The notes under the pieces were generated by a model. That model had not been told where the DNA came from and searched no databases. It saw only the letters and a program-made list of their open reading frames with translations. This document shows, piece after piece, positions 10,893 to 22,200 of a stretch of DNA of 64,000 nt (the first letter of the stretch is position 1; the number at the start of each line of letters is the position of its first letter). The DNA comes from Nannochloropsis oceanica (lineage: Eukaryota; Sar; Eustigmatophyceae; Eustigmatales; Monodopsidaceae), in contig CP038111.1 in the NCBI GenBank assembly GCA_004519485.1, forward strand, positions 357,501 through 421,500, in the 5' to 3' direction. Made by a program: the position numbers and the translations under genes.

Positions 10893-13800
10893 TCACTCCC
10901 ATCCCTGCCCCACACCCCCTTGCGACGACGACTGTGATCCTCCCCCCCCACGGCTTCGACGGCTGCTGCTGCTGCTGCTCGACACCGGCTTCGCCCCATG
11001 GCACACCTCACACTTTTTCCTCCGAGATCCGTTCATAAATGTGCATGAGAGACATGCCCAGCTGCTATTCGCTGTTCCTCCTACTCCTCCTCTGCACCTT
11101 GTTCCTTCCTCCTCCTGCGACCCCTCGAATGCAGCTTTTTTGCTCCCCTTGCCCTTCACCGGACTCAGAGGCGTCGCCGCCCGCTTCTTGCTGCTGATGT
11201 CCTTGTCTCCCTTTCTTCTTCTCCTGCGCTCTTTTTCTTCCTCCGTCTCCTCCTCCGTGCCCTCCTCCTCCTCCTCCTCCTCGGTGTCGCCCGCCATGCA
11301 TGCCCCAGCAGAGACCGCAGGAATTTCCCCCATCCCTCCCTCCTCCTCCTCCTCCTCCTCCTCTTCCACCTTCCCCTCCTCTTCATGGTAATACACAGCA
11401 TTCGTACCATCATCATCACCACTGCAGCCCATCATCAAGTTCACGTCATCGTCGTAGGACTGCGCTTCCAGTAATTGCTGCTGTCCCAGGCATTCTTTCC
11501 TTTCCTTCCTTTCCTCCACCCCCGCCTGGTCCTCCTCTATCTTACTCACTGAGACGATCTTGGTGCTACTACTCATGTTCGGTTGTTCGTCGTCGTCCTC
11601 CTCCTCCTCCTCCTCTTCATCATCATAATCATCATCATTCTTGTCATCATCACTGCTCAACAACACTGTGTTTGTGTGTCGGGTTCAAGAAAAGGATTGG
11701 GTGAGCCGCGTCATAGATCACAGGAAGAACTTAAGAGAGAGACGGCACAAGGGGTCGCATGACACACTCCCACACACAACTCTCTGGTCCCCTCACCTTT
11801 CCCCCCCAAACCCCGTCGAGATACTTACAAAGGACGTCCTCTTTCTCTGTCTCCTCCCTTGCTTGCTTCGCGCCCCCCCTCTTGCCCTTGTCTTTGCTCT
11901 TCTTCTTCTTGATGACCACCACCTCCTCCTCCTCTTCTTCCTCCTCCTTCTCCTCTAGCTCACTCTCTGTCCCATCAGAGTTTTTTGACACCTCTTCCTT
12001 TTCCTTCTTTTTCTTCTCCTTCCTCTTCGGTCCCTTCGCCTCAGGGGAGGAAGAGGAGGAGGAAGAAGAAGGAGAATGAGATGAAGACAAAGACGACGAC
12101 AAAAAGGAAGACACCGACGAAGCATCGTTCTCATCTTCCCCATCCTCCTCGTCGTCCTCCTCGACCACCACTTTTTTCTTCCGCGAACCCGCGTCGAAGC
12201 TGCGGGCCTCCTTCTTTTTCTCCTTCTGCTGCTGCTTCTGCTGCTGAGATGCACACCCACGCCGAGCCAGGGAACTTCCGTTGTCCTTCTCCTCCTCCTC
12301 CTCCTCCTTCTCCTCCTCCTCCTCCTCATCATCATCCTCCTCCTCCTCTTCTTCTTCTTCTTCTTCTTCTTCCTCTCCCTCCTCCTCTTCGTCATCACTA
12401 CTACTGCTACTACTGCTCGCGTCAACCCAACCCTCCTTCTCCTCCTCCGTCTTCCCCCTCTTCTTGGCCACTTTCGCTTTCCCTTTTATCTTCTTCTTTT
12501 CCTTGCCTTCCGACTCACTTGTGAAACTCCCATCACTGCTATCCCCCTCCTCCACCACCACCACCCTTTTCCCTCCCGGCCTCTCTTTCTTCTTCGGCTC
12601 AGGCTGTGGGTACTTTTGCAACAGCCCCCAAGCCACTTCCAGTCCAAATATAAACGACACCACCCCCTCCTCCAACCCTCCCTCTCCTCCTCCCTCCCTC
12701 CCTCCCCCAAGACCCAGCATCGCGTCTCTCAGCACCGGGTCGTCCACTGTCTCCACGCTCCAATGGTGACTCCAATTATTCAGGTCCTCCTCCAAGGGCA
12801 TGCCTACCTGCGCCTGAAACTTGTCTCCTTCCTCCTCCTCTTCCTCCTCCTCCTCTACTGGTGCAGCATCAGCACCAGCAGCAGCAACAGTGTCGTCCTT
12901 CTTCCCTTCCTCCTCCTCCTCCTTCTCCTCCTTCTCCTCTTCCTCCTTGTCCTTCTCATTTTTCAGCCGCACCAACGTAGGGGCCAACGTCCTCCACTCC
13001 CTCTCGAACGCCGTGCGCAAGCGACACAAATCCGTCTGCAACTGCAACTGCACCACCCCTCCATCCCTCCCACCCTCTCCCTCTCCTCCCTCCCCTGCAC
13101 TCTTGGCGATTGCCTTGTCGGTCGCCACCATCACCTTCCTCATGTGCTTCGTAAACGACGGCAAGTCTCCAAAATCCCCGGCATCCAACATCCGGAGCAC
13201 CTCCTCCAAACTCAACAGCTCCACCCTCTCCTCCACCGGGAGCCCCTCGATCACGCCCTCCAACCCGCCCTCCCTCAACGCCTGCATCAACTCCCCCTCC
13301 TGCATGTCAACTACAAACTTCCTCACCTCCATGGTCTGAGCCTTATTCAATGCACCGGCTCCTCCCCCTCCTCCTCCTTCTCTCCCTCCCTTCAGCGCCG
13401 CAGCCGGGCACCGTCGACATGCAAGTTTCTTGTGCGTGTCCGACACGGTGGTCTCGTCGAAACGGAACAGCTGCCGCAAATCTTTGCTCGAGAGGGAATT
13501 CACTTCCTCCTTATCGTCCACAATGCTCTGCAGCCCTTCCTTGGACAATTGCCTCATAAATATCTTCTCTTCGATCGTCCCTGTGCTCATGAACCGATAG
13601 ATGAAGCACCGGTGCTGCTGCCCCTCCCTCCACACCCTTGCTGCCGCCTGCTTATCCACGGCCGGATTCCAATCCGGATCAAACAACACCAGCCGATTCG
13701 CCCCTACCAGATTTATTCCGCATCCGCCGGCCTTGCTGCTCAAGAGGAAGGCAAAGCTGTTCGTGGTCGGGTCATTGAAGACATCCACCAATTTCTGCCT

Positions 13801-16024
13801 CTTCGTGACGTTCGTGCTCCCATCCAGCCGGACCACGGGCCACCCCCGCCCCTGACACAACTGCCCAATCATATCCAGCGTCTGCGTATAGTTACTCACG
13901 ATCACAATCCTCTCCTTCCCTCCCGCCCTCATCTGCTGCATCAGCCTCTCCAACACCAGCATCTTCCCCGACATCTCCGCCTGCACCCTCAGCCTCCCTC
14001 CTCCTCCTCCCCTCCCTCCACCCATCCTTTCAGGCGCCGACAACAAATGTGCTATCTCGGACAGGCCAATCCCTCTCCCCTTCCCTCCCTCTCGCCCGCC
14101 TCCTCCACCACCTTCTCCACCTTCAAACCCGTATCGCACTATGGGCCCCCCCCGGGAGGACGAGGACGAGGACGAGGTGTCCTGCAGCAGCATCGGGTGG
14201 TTGCAGAGTTTCTGCAGCGCGCCGATGGACGAGAGAATGTTGGTCTGCTTCCCCTCGCAGATGTGGCGGATTTCCTTGGACGACAGGAGGTGCTTGTAGA
14301 TTTGTTTTTGGAGGGGGGTGAGGCGACAGCAGATGACTTGGACCAGCTTCGGGGGGAGGTGTTGCGCGTTCAGGGTGTTGGTCCGGCGGAGGATGAATTG
14401 GTTGACCAGGGCAGACATGTCGTATTGGCAGCACTGGGCTTTGAGTACCTCGGCGTCGGTGGCGTCCGGCTCCCGCCCGGCCAGGACGTGACGCACCACC
14501 TGCCGTCGAAAATCGGCGGGGGAACCGAGGATGCCTGGAGGGGGGAGGGGGGAAAGAGGGTAAAGGAAGGGAGGGATAGAAGAGGGATGAATGTCAGGGA
14601 GGGGGGGAAGGGAGGGGGGAAGGGAGGAAGGGAGGGAGGGCTTACCTACCGGGGTTAGTGAAATCCACCATGGCATAAAACTCGTTCAAGTCATTTTGCA
14701 ACGGCGTTCCTGACAGGAGCAGACGACGACGACACACCAGCTTCGCCAGCGTCTGATTTGTGGCTGTTTCCGCATTCTTTAGTCTGTGCGCTTCGTCGCA
14801 TATCAAAATGTCACAACATCCATCGCACCCGGCCGGGAAACTCTTGGCGTGCCCGCGGAACGTCTCGTAGGAGATGATCAGCACTGGAAGGGAGGGAGGG
14901 AGGGAGGGACGGACGGAGGAAAAGGGCCAGCGGTAATGAGATGCATGAGCGGTCTATTTGCGCTGCATCCTAAGGCAATCGATACATACATGTCCTCACC
15001 CCACAATCATTTTGCTCGCTAACACACTCCATCCCTCCATCCTTCCATTCCTCCCACCCTCCCTCCCTATCCACCTACCTCGGTTTCGGGGGTTACTCAA
15101 GAACCGGCTAATCTCAATCTTGATCCCCTTCCCACTCTCCGTACACGCTACCACCTGCAAATCCGGATCATCCCCCACCCATTTCGTGATCTCGTTCGCC
15201 CAGTTCTTGATCAGACTCGTCGGGGTCACCACCAAAGCCTTCCTCGCGACCCGCTCCCCCGGTTTGAATCCTTGCTTCAACAGCGTGTGTAGCACTACGA
15301 TAGACTGCAGCGTCTTTCCAAGACCCATGTCATCTGCCAAAATGCAGCCCTGGCCATTAAACCCGTCTCTCTGGCCCGTTAAGCATTCAAACACAAACTG
15401 CACTCCTTCCCTCTGGTGTGGCCTCAAGACCTTACACAACCGATCCGCCACCTTTATCTGGTGCACCACCACTTCCCCTTCCTCATTCTCTACTTCTCCC
15501 TCCCATAAAACCAACGATTCCCACGTCCTCTCCTCCAGGACTACCCCTTCCTCCCTCCCTCCTTCCCCGGCCGGCATGCCATCCTCCTCCGCCTGCCCCA
15601 AGGCCAATGCCTCCTCTCCGTCCAAATTCGTCAGATCTTGCAAGACCGGTTGGAACTTCACCATTCCTCCCACGCCCGTCGATTTTATGAACATGTGCGC
15701 CTGAGGCTTGCGCATTCCGATCGACTTTTTCTTGAAGAGCTGGTCGCTGTCCGAGGTCCGCGTGCCGCAAGGCGAGATAAACTTGGTAGTGACAGGACGC
15801 CCTTGTTGCACCATCAACCAATTCGTCAACGGCTCGCGTGAGACGATGCACCTGCCTGACACCACCGCTGCAGCGTTGCGCCGGGCCATGATGGTCTCGC
15901 CTGTAGTCATCCAGCTGCTGGTGGACGGCCGTAAGGTGGTAGTGCCTCCTCCTCCCTCCTCATTGCCGCCCAAGCTGCTGGTGACAGGCATTTTTTTGAA
16001 GGAAGGCGCATTGCTCCGCCGCAT
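10893..16024 (-). CDS. RAD54: RAD54-type Snf2 DNA translocase with acidic tail and RanBP2-type zinc finger
   Basis: dsDNA translocase that works with RAD51 in homologous recombination, in the nucleus. Minus-strand exons: 16024-15079, 14883-14650, 14534-11829, 11665-10893; phases agree at every join, giving 1552 residues, about twice the usual RAD54. Core motifs: [11 protein letters not shown], Walker A DDMGLGKT (231-238; the usual E is D), DEAH box (345-348), [34 protein letters not shown] and [18 protein letters not shown]. The segment after the helicase, [12 protein letters not shown], is diagnostic of RAD54 rather than other Snf2 branches. The second half is unusual: a conserved-looking helical block, hundreds of Glu/Asp/Lys/Ser residues, a basic patch with CDK-like SPVK, and near the C-terminus a RanBP2-type finger (W-x-C-x2-C-x10-C-x2-C, about 1498-1517). 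The finger lies in exon 4, joined in phase (T|TG) by a GT-AG intron. A separate gene for exon 4 is less likely, as it lacks its own good start. Confidence 0.9.
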
Positions 16025-16530
16025 GGTAGGTAGGAATTATTGACGGCCAAGGGCGTAATATGTAGAGTGGGGGTGGTTATGTGCCTGTGTCGTAGAATTG
16101 TGAGGGAGGGAGGAAAGGGAGGGGGCGGAGAGAGGAGGATTCATTGAAGAAAAGACTCGGAGGGGTGGCGGCAGGAGGTCGATGAAGAGGCAGGCGTCAG
16201 GGGCAAGGTATGCAACCAACGCACGCTCAGCCAATTGAGAAGAGATAAAAGGAGGAGCCTGGTATGCATCGTGCGTGTGGAAAGTCAGTCGCCGCTTTCG
16301 CTGCCAATTCTGGCGATTCCGTGAGCATGGAAGTCAGCCAGGAGTGGTGTGGCAACTGTGGCCTGGGAGTCTGGGTGGAGGCTCGCGATTTCTTGCTTTC
16401 ACTTTCTCTTCAGCGCAACTTACACACCACACCTACATGATCACCACCGCCACAGGCAGCTCCCTGAGGACGGCGCTTCACCATCACGCCCGTCGGGTGA
16501 TAAAGCGCTGCAACACGCGAAGACAGACAA
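16025..16530. promoter_or_regulatory. Divergent intergenic region, RAD54 / hydroxylase-like gene
   Basis: About 500 bp between two divergent start codons, so it should contain both promoters. No box is assigned. A leader exon for the plus-strand gene may lie in the open stretch after about 16275. Confidence 0.45.
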
Positions 16531-18321
16531 ATGGCCTCCTCCTCCTCCTCCTCCTCCTCCTCCTCCTCCTCCTCCTCCTCCTCCTCCTCCTCCTCCTCCT
16601 CCTCTTCTGTCTCCCATTTCCCCTCCTCTTTGAAACCAACGCAACAAGGACGACGACAACAGCGGCGACAACAACATGATGTCAATTATACTCTACTTTC
16701 ACCCGGCAACATCAAGGAGTTTCTCATGCTCTGTCGACCATGCGTAGGCTGGCCGCCCCTCAAGCACAGCTCATTCATTCCGGCTTTGATAATTGCCGTC
16801 GACGGTGGCGGCAATGAGGACTCCACTCCCACTACCAACAGCATTTTATTGTCCTTGAATTTGTATGTCCCACCCATTCGCCCCACCAACAAATCAATTT
16901 CAACATCAGCACTTGAGGAAACCATGCTTCACTGCAATAGCCTGGCCTCGCTACCTCTACGCTCCAGGGCACTCGACTGCATCCTCATTCAAATTGCGGA
17001 CATTACAGACACTCAACGCCTGCACACCTCATTGTCGCAGCTCGGTACTTTTCTCAGCAGCGATGCCATGACGCACGTATTGATCTGCATTGTAACACCT
17101 GGACGGCTGACAGCCGCCGTGTTGGCTCTCTTAGAAGATGCACTAAATGAATCTTCCTCCTCTTCCTCCTCCTCCGCTTCCTCCTCCTCCTCCTCTTCCT
17201 CCGTTCATCCACCCCTACAAGTAGTATCCCTCCGACAGCTTACCCCAGGTAATTTATGGCAGTGCGGACCATGCGCTCTAGAGCTTGCGGGGCCATTACT
17301 GAACGGCGGGAGCGGAAGCAGGATTAACGGCAGTAGCTCTTTTGGTCTAATTCAACTACAACGCTACCCTGCATGTAACCCTCCACATCCTGCTATTGCT
17401 GCTCCGCCTGCTGCCGCCACCACCACCACAACTCTAGTATCATCATCAGCGGCACGACTTCGCCTGCTCCGCCTCCTCGAAACCTCTCTCTACTTTGACC
17501 AGTCCCAGCCCGGCGTTTTCCTTCCCTCCTCCGACTCCTCCTTCCCTCTCACCCCCGCCGAGCTCGCCTACCTCCATCCACCCCCCCCCTCAGGCTGCTC
17601 TTTGCACCTTCCCAACTACTACGACAACTGGCAAGCACTCTACCCCTCCCTCCGCTTCCTCCTCGATGACTTCGAAGGCATAAAAAAGGAGGCTCTCTCT
17701 GTTTCCTCCTGGACTCCATGGCCTGAATACCATTTCAGAGACGGGGGCAGCGAGAACGACTGGAGGGTCGTTCCCTTCCTTCACACCTTCCCCGCCACGG
17801 ACCCAACGGCCAGCAAGTGGATAGAAAGCACCTGTACACGCTGCCCGATCATCCGTAAGGCCCTGGAAAAACTGAGGCCGTTTGTAAGGACTGCTCTACT
17901 TTCTCGCCTGGGGCCAGATACGAGATTGTCTGCTCACACAGGGTGGGAGGATTTGGCGAATCACGTTTTAAGGGTGCACTTGACATTGGTGGTGCCGAAG
18001 GAGAGAGAGGGAGGAAGGGGGCAGAACGGGGAACATCGGGTGGGGGATGGGGGGCGTTGGGAGGAGGGGGGAAGGGAGGGACTTGTGGAGGGAGGGATTG
18101 GGGTGTGTGGCACGTGGGTGGAGGGGGAGGTGAGATGCCATAGGGAGAAGGAATTCGTCGTGTTTGATGATAGCAAGGTGCACAAGGCATTTAATCTGCA
18201 TAAGACGGATGCGAGGGTGGTGTTAATTTTGGACCTTGTCAGGCCGGGGTATGTGGAGGAGGGAGTGGCGGTGGGCGGCCACACTGAGGAATTGGATAAG
18301 TTCATCAGCGCCTTTAATTGA
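16531..18321 (+). CDS. Aspartyl/asparaginyl beta-hydroxylase-domain protein
   Basis: Probable Fe(II)/2-oxoglutarate dioxygenase of the AspH/LpxO family; the substrate is unknown. Single exon, 596 residues. The C-terminal part carries the family pattern: SAHTGWEDLANHVLRVHL supplies the first iron-binding His and the VHL strand, and FDDSKVHKAFN the second His, followed by RVVLILDLVRP, where Arg would bind 2-oxoglutarate. Between these blocks a Gly/Arg-rich insertion (about 18000-18115) interrupts the fold. The N-terminal half has no recognised domain and contains three Ser-rich tracts; the first follows the start codon and is a (TCC)n microsatellite of about 26 serines. If translation began further in, the tract would be untranslated. 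Divergent from RAD54. Confidence 0.75.
   Translation: MASSSSSSSSSSSSSSSSSSSSSSSSVSHFPSSLKPTQQGRRQQRRQQHDVNYTLLSPGNIKEFLMLCRPCVGWPPLKHSSFIPALIIAVDGGGNEDSTPTTNSILLSLNLYVPPIRPTNKSISTSALEETMLHCNSLASLPLRSRALDCILIQIADITDTQRLHTSLSQLGTFLSSDAMTHVLICIVTPGRLTAAVLALLEDALNESSSSSSSSASSSSSSSSVHPPLQVVSLRQLTPGNLWQCGPCALELAGPLLNGGSGSRINGSSSFGLIQLQRYPACNPPHPAIAAPPAAATTTTTLVSSSAARLRLLRLLETSLYFDQSQPGVFLPSSDSSFPLTPAELAYLHPPPPSGCSLHLPNYYDNWQALYPSLRFLLDDFEGIKKEALSVSSWTPWPEYHFRDGGSENDWRVVPFLHTFPATDPTASKWIESTCTRCPIIRKALEKLRPFVRTALLSRLGPDTRLSAHTGWEDLANHVLRVHLTLVVPKEREGGRGQNGEHRVGDGGRWEEGGREGLVEGGIGVCGTWVEGEVRCHREKEFVVFDDSKVHKAFNLHKTDARVVLILDLVRPGYVEEGVAVGGHTEELDKFISAFN
16534..16605 (+). repeat. (TCC)n microsatellite encoding poly-Ser
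   Basis: Nearly pure TCC triplets directly after the ATG of the hydroxylase-like gene. Length variation in steps of three would be tolerated. Confidence 0.85.
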
Positions 18322-18944
18322 AAAGGCAAAGATTGAGAATGATACCAAAAAGAAGAGTCGGGATTTTTTAAATTGTTTAAACGGTGTCAAGGAAAAATGG
18401 AGTAAATACACAAAAATAACATAAATAAGAGATAGAACGAAATCACAGCGAGAGAATTGAATTGTTTGTGTACTTTATTTCATTCTTCCTTACATTCATT
18501 TTATTTCACAGTCATTGTCTTTCTTCTTGCTTTTTACATCTTCCTTTCCCACCCACCACGCTGCCTTTCCTCTTCTGTCCATCATGACAACGGAGCAGGA
18601 TCTACGCATACAAAATCGATACGATTGCATACGAAGCCTAAACTTTGTTTCAATTACCCAAAGTATCACTAACCTTCCTCGTTCGGCCCTTCTCTGCGCC
18701 CCAGCCCCTTCGTTTTCTCTCTCCAAACTGAGAATTACTCAACTTTATAATACATATCGAATACACGCTCCACATAAATTGTTCACTGCACAAAACCAAC
18801 CCAGCCCACTGCCCCCACTGGACTTCTCTGCAACACCGGCATCTTCTCCTTGATTCTCATCTCGCCGGGCGAGCCAACAGCCTTGAAATTTTCTTCTCTC
18901 CTTTTCTTTTCCTTTCCCTCTCCTCCTACGCCCTCGAAGGCTAT
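18322..18944. other. Convergent 3' spacer
   Basis: Lies between the 3' ends of the hydroxylase-like gene (plus) and the PIF1 gene (minus). AT-rich near 18330-18440, as expected for 3' UTR and poly(A) sites. No gene seen. Confidence 0.5.
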
Positions 18945-21866
18945 CTAACTATGAGCAAGACCAAGACTTGTTCCCCCCGACCCTCTCTCCGTAGCCCCCG
19001 CAGCAAACGGACTCCTGTAGATTGCCCGCATTTTCTCATTGTTCCTCGCTTTCCACCAATCCAAGCACTGCCAATGCAAGATCCTCACTTCTTTCTTCCT
19101 CTCATCCCTTCCCGGCTTCAACGGATCCAGACTATTTTTGAGCGCCGCCCAGGCCTTTCTGATCTCTGGTAGCTCTTCCCCCTTCTTTGCCGGAATTCTT
19201 AAAATTTTAATAGCCTCGTCATATAAACCTTTCATTCCCAAGCTTTCCACCCGTTTTGCCTCCATCGTCGCACCAGGACCTTTGTGCGATGCCAGCAACG
19301 ACAACAACACCATTCGTCGATGATCCATCGCGTTCCTCAAGCGATTCCACAACAAAAAGGTTGGGTTAACTTTAATACTGTCCATCCCGAGTCTCCGTGC
19401 AAGCCGTAGTCCCAGGCGAGGTCCTACACGAGACAAAGCCACGTAAGTCTGTCCGCCATCGAAGCACTCTTGGACGTCCACCAGGGCTTCTTGCAATGTC
19501 ATACCTTGAGATTTGTGAATGGATATGGCAAACCCAATCATTAGGGGAAGCTGGATGCGACACGTACTCCCTACACCAACAATGTTCTCTGACAGAAGCT
19601 CGGGATAAATCGCCTTCTTGCGTCCGTTTGTAAACTCCACGACCGGAATGCGCCGATTATTGGCCTCGAACCACTCATTTACAACCTTCTCCTTGTACTC
19701 AATCAGATCATGCTCCTTGTCCCGTCGCCGTTTGGTTGGAGACGGGCTCGCCTTTCTACTTGTCAATCCCTCCATCTGCTCTTCTGTCCCAGCACCACCA
19801 TTTCCTCCTTTTTTCCCCTTTCCCGTCACCTCCTCCTCCATGTCCAGATCAAGGCAAGGGTCGTCCAATGGCGCCCAGGACACCACCACGCCCACACTCC
19901 CATTCACTAACTTCTTGGGGCCAACCAAATCGAGGTTCTTCAACAATAGCACTTTTGCTCCCAGTTTGAGTTCGACCCTCTCTGCGGCCAAACAGGTTTT
20001 GTAGTAGGTGTGGTTGGCGAGTAGGAGTTGTAAGTCACGGCGCACCCTCCCGTCAAAGGCGTTGGGGCTCTGTCCCCTCCTGAGGATCGCGCCTGTGTTC
20101 TCATGCCAAACGAAGTCATGCGTGTCGTATTCCTCCAAGGGCGAGTCTAAGGCATCCAGCATCAACTTATTCCTGCGCTCGACTAAGACATTCTTGGGGT
20201 ACAGATGCAAAGCGCTCGATTTGCTCAGTGTAGCTCTCGTCGCCGCTTCTTCGCATCTTCCTGTTCCGGCGCCGGTAACAGAATCTGCAGCACCCTCATC
20301 ACCACCCGTTTCAATCGCTACGAAGGTGGAAATAGGCGACTGAGACTGCTCTCTTGTGGTTTGGTTGGGTGTATATACCTCCTCTTCCATCCCACTTTCC
20401 AGCATCTGCAAGTACTGCTGCTCTATCTCATACTCATACTCCTCCTCTCCACGAATTTCCTCCCGCTGCTGCTGCTCCACCTGTATCTGCAACTGTTCCT
20501 GCTCCCTTCGCTCCAACTCTTTCTGTTGAGTAAGATCCTTTTGGAAGGGTGCATAGTAAAACTCTTGGTTCAGCCAGTGCAAGTCCTCGTGGGTCGTCTC
20601 CCCCTTTCTCATTCTATTCAATGTAGCAATAAAGTGAACATCGTCCTGTCGAAACACTTTCGTAAGCTCAATGATCCTTAAATCTAGGTTCCACCATACC
20701 TCCGACTGCAAGGCTAGCCCCCTGTTCGAAAAGAGCACCTCTTGCCTTGGCTGCGGATTAAGACCCTCCCTCATTCTACAATAACCCCCCCCCTCCTCCT
20801 CCTGCTGCTGCTGCTGTGATCCAGCTCCCGTTGTAATAACAGGCATGTGCCAGAACTCGTGGTGACGAGGAAAATACCAATCTTCAGGGCGCACAAAATC
20901 ATTCGTGGTGTAAGTAGGGTCTTCTGGCACTGGCGGGAGCTGGGCGAAGTCCCCAATAAAAATGACTTGCAATCCACCAAAGGGGCTAGCATTATGACGG
21001 ATCCGTTGAATCGTATAACTTAAAGCATCAAGCATCTCCCCACTCAACATAGAAATCTCGTCGATAATCAGGACTTCATAAGACTTGCTCCAGCGATGTT
21101 CCACGTTTTTGTCATGCCCGAACATCCTCCCAAAATTGTCCCAGCACCGAGGAACGCCCACCCCCGTAGCCGTGTGCAGAGTAGTGCCATTAAGCTGCGT
21201 ACTAGCAATGCCCGTACTTGCAGTCACACACACTTTCTTCCCATATTCTGCGCCGTAATGCTCCTTAAACAGCTGAATAAAAAGGGTGGTCACATAGCTC
21301 TTACCCACCCCACCGGAGCCCGTTAGAAAAACATTGTTCCGCCGAATCACCACCTCTTCCAGCGCCCTGCGTTGCAGCACATCAAGCTTCAAACCCGGGC
21401 ACAGTCGCGCAAGTTGTGCATCCAACCAACCCGTCTTGATGGGCTGCGCGCGAACAGTAGGGGGAGGATATTCCGGAGGCGCGTCAAAAAGATTTTGACC
21501 TCCAAACTCTTCACCCTCTCTTGCCCCACCACCGCCGGAATAGGACGGCGGACATTGCTGCTCTTGTTGGGAAGGAGACATGAAACTCGGATAAGCAGGA
21601 CTAGCAGGCGGGGGGAAGCGCTGTGAATTCTGAGGCCCAATAAAGTCGGTTAGATATGCCACCGCCTCGGGCCGCGTAAGAAAAAGACGAAGTGTAAACC
21701 TAGTCCCTGGAAGCCTTGCTTTCACGCTCGCTTGCACACCGGCCCAATTGGTATAGATGCCGACCGCAGGATGAGGATGAGGGTCGCCGCCACCGCCGGC
21801 TCCTACGTTCCCGCCTTCCTCAAATCGAACGGCATAAAAGGGGGTCGTCATGCGCCTATAAGGCAT
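18945..21866 (-). CDS. PIF1: PIF1-family 5'-3' DNA helicase with N-terminal viroplasmin/RNase H1-like domain
   Basis: Superfamily 1B helicase that unwinds G-quadruplexes and stalled forks in nucleus or mitochondria. Single exon, 973 residues. Residues about 9-75 match the caulimovirus viroplasmin / RNase H1 N-terminal fold (FYAVRF, GIYTNWAGVQASV, LTRPEAVAYL), a hybrid-binding module, with a Gly/His-rich insertion between the first two strands. A Pro-rich linker leads to the helicase: Walker A GSGGVGKS (about 183-190), ASTGIASTQLNGTTLHTATG, Walker B IIDEISMLSG, GDFAQLPPV, and the C-terminal motifs FAISIHKSQGMTL and YVALSRV. The region around 19790-20540 is long, Gln/Glu-rich and poorly conserved. 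Helicase motifs are complete. Divergent from the small zinc-ribbon-like gene. Confidence 0.92.
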   Translation of the reverse strand: MPYRRMTTPFYAVRFEEGGNVGAGGGGDPHPHPAVGIYTNWAGVQASVKARLPGTRFTLRLFLTRPEAVAYLTDFIGPQNSQRFPPPASPAYPSFMSPSQQEQQCPPSYSGGGGAREGEEFGGQNLFDAPPEYPPPTVRAQPIKTGWLDAQLARLCPGLKLDVLQRRALEEVVIRRNNVFLTGSGGVGKSYVTTLFIQLFKEHYGAEYGKKVCVTASTGIASTQLNGTTLHTATGVGVPRCWDNFGRMFGHDKNVEHRWSKSYEVLIIDEISMLSGEMLDALSYTIQRIRHNASPFGGLQVIFIGDFAQLPPVPEDPTYTTNDFVRPEDWYFPRHHEFWHMPVITTGAGSQQQQQEEEGGGYCRMREGLNPQPRQEVLFSNRGLALQSEVWWNLDLRIIELTKVFRQDDVHFIATLNRMRKGETTHEDLHWLNQEFYYAPFQKDLTQQKELERREQEQLQIQVEQQQREEIRGEEEYEYEIEQQYLQMLESGMEEEVYTPNQTTREQSQSPISTFVAIETGGDEGAADSVTGAGTGRCEEAATRATLSKSSALHLYPKNVLVERRNKLMLDALDSPLEEYDTHDFVWHENTGAILRRGQSPNAFDGRVRRDLQLLLANHTYYKTCLAAERVELKLGAKVLLLKNLDLVGPKKLVNGSVGVVVSWAPLDDPCLDLDMEEEVTGKGKKGGNGGAGTEEQMEGLTSRKASPSPTKRRRDKEHDLIEYKEKVVNEWFEANNRRIPVVEFTNGRKKAIYPELLSENIVGVGSTCRIQLPLMIGFAISIHKSQGMTLQEALVDVQECFDGGQTYVALSRVGPRLGLRLARRLGMDSIKVNPTFLLWNRLRNAMDHRRMVLLSLLASHKGPGATMEAKRVESLGMKGLYDEAIKILRIPAKKGEELPEIRKAWAALKNSLDPLKPGRDERKKEVRILHWQCLDWWKARNNEKMRAIYRSPFAAGATERGSGGTSLGLAHS

Positions 21867-22200
21867 GGATTGTCGTAAGTAGATGTGGTGGGCGGCGTGG
21901 GTGATTTTTTATTTTGAAGTGAGATTGAGCTGGGCATGGCATTGATTGATAAACCTCCGCGATACCATTGTATCTGCTCATGTCCTCTTGCACTTTACGC
22001 TTAGACAAATCACGCAACCACATCCATGAAATGCACAAACATGGGCATGCTACGCTTGTTTCAACTGCTTGCTTTCGTTCTCCCACCACTTGCCTCACAT
22101 TTGTCACGCCTGTAGCACGAGATCCTAGGTAAACCTTCTACAAGCAGACAAGCAGCATAAGCAGCCTCCCCGCGTCTCCCTTTCCGGCCATCACAACTGC
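21867..22200. promoter_or_regulatory. Divergent promoter region, PIF1 / Cys-rich protein
   Basis: 334 bp between opposed start codons. No specific element assigned. Confidence 0.45.

Noticed and set aside
12616-14658. 680-codon plus-strand open frame
   Set aside because: It is antisense to RAD54 exon 3; the minus strand encodes unmistakable Snf2 motifs, and the plus reading is His/Leu/Pro-rich composition.
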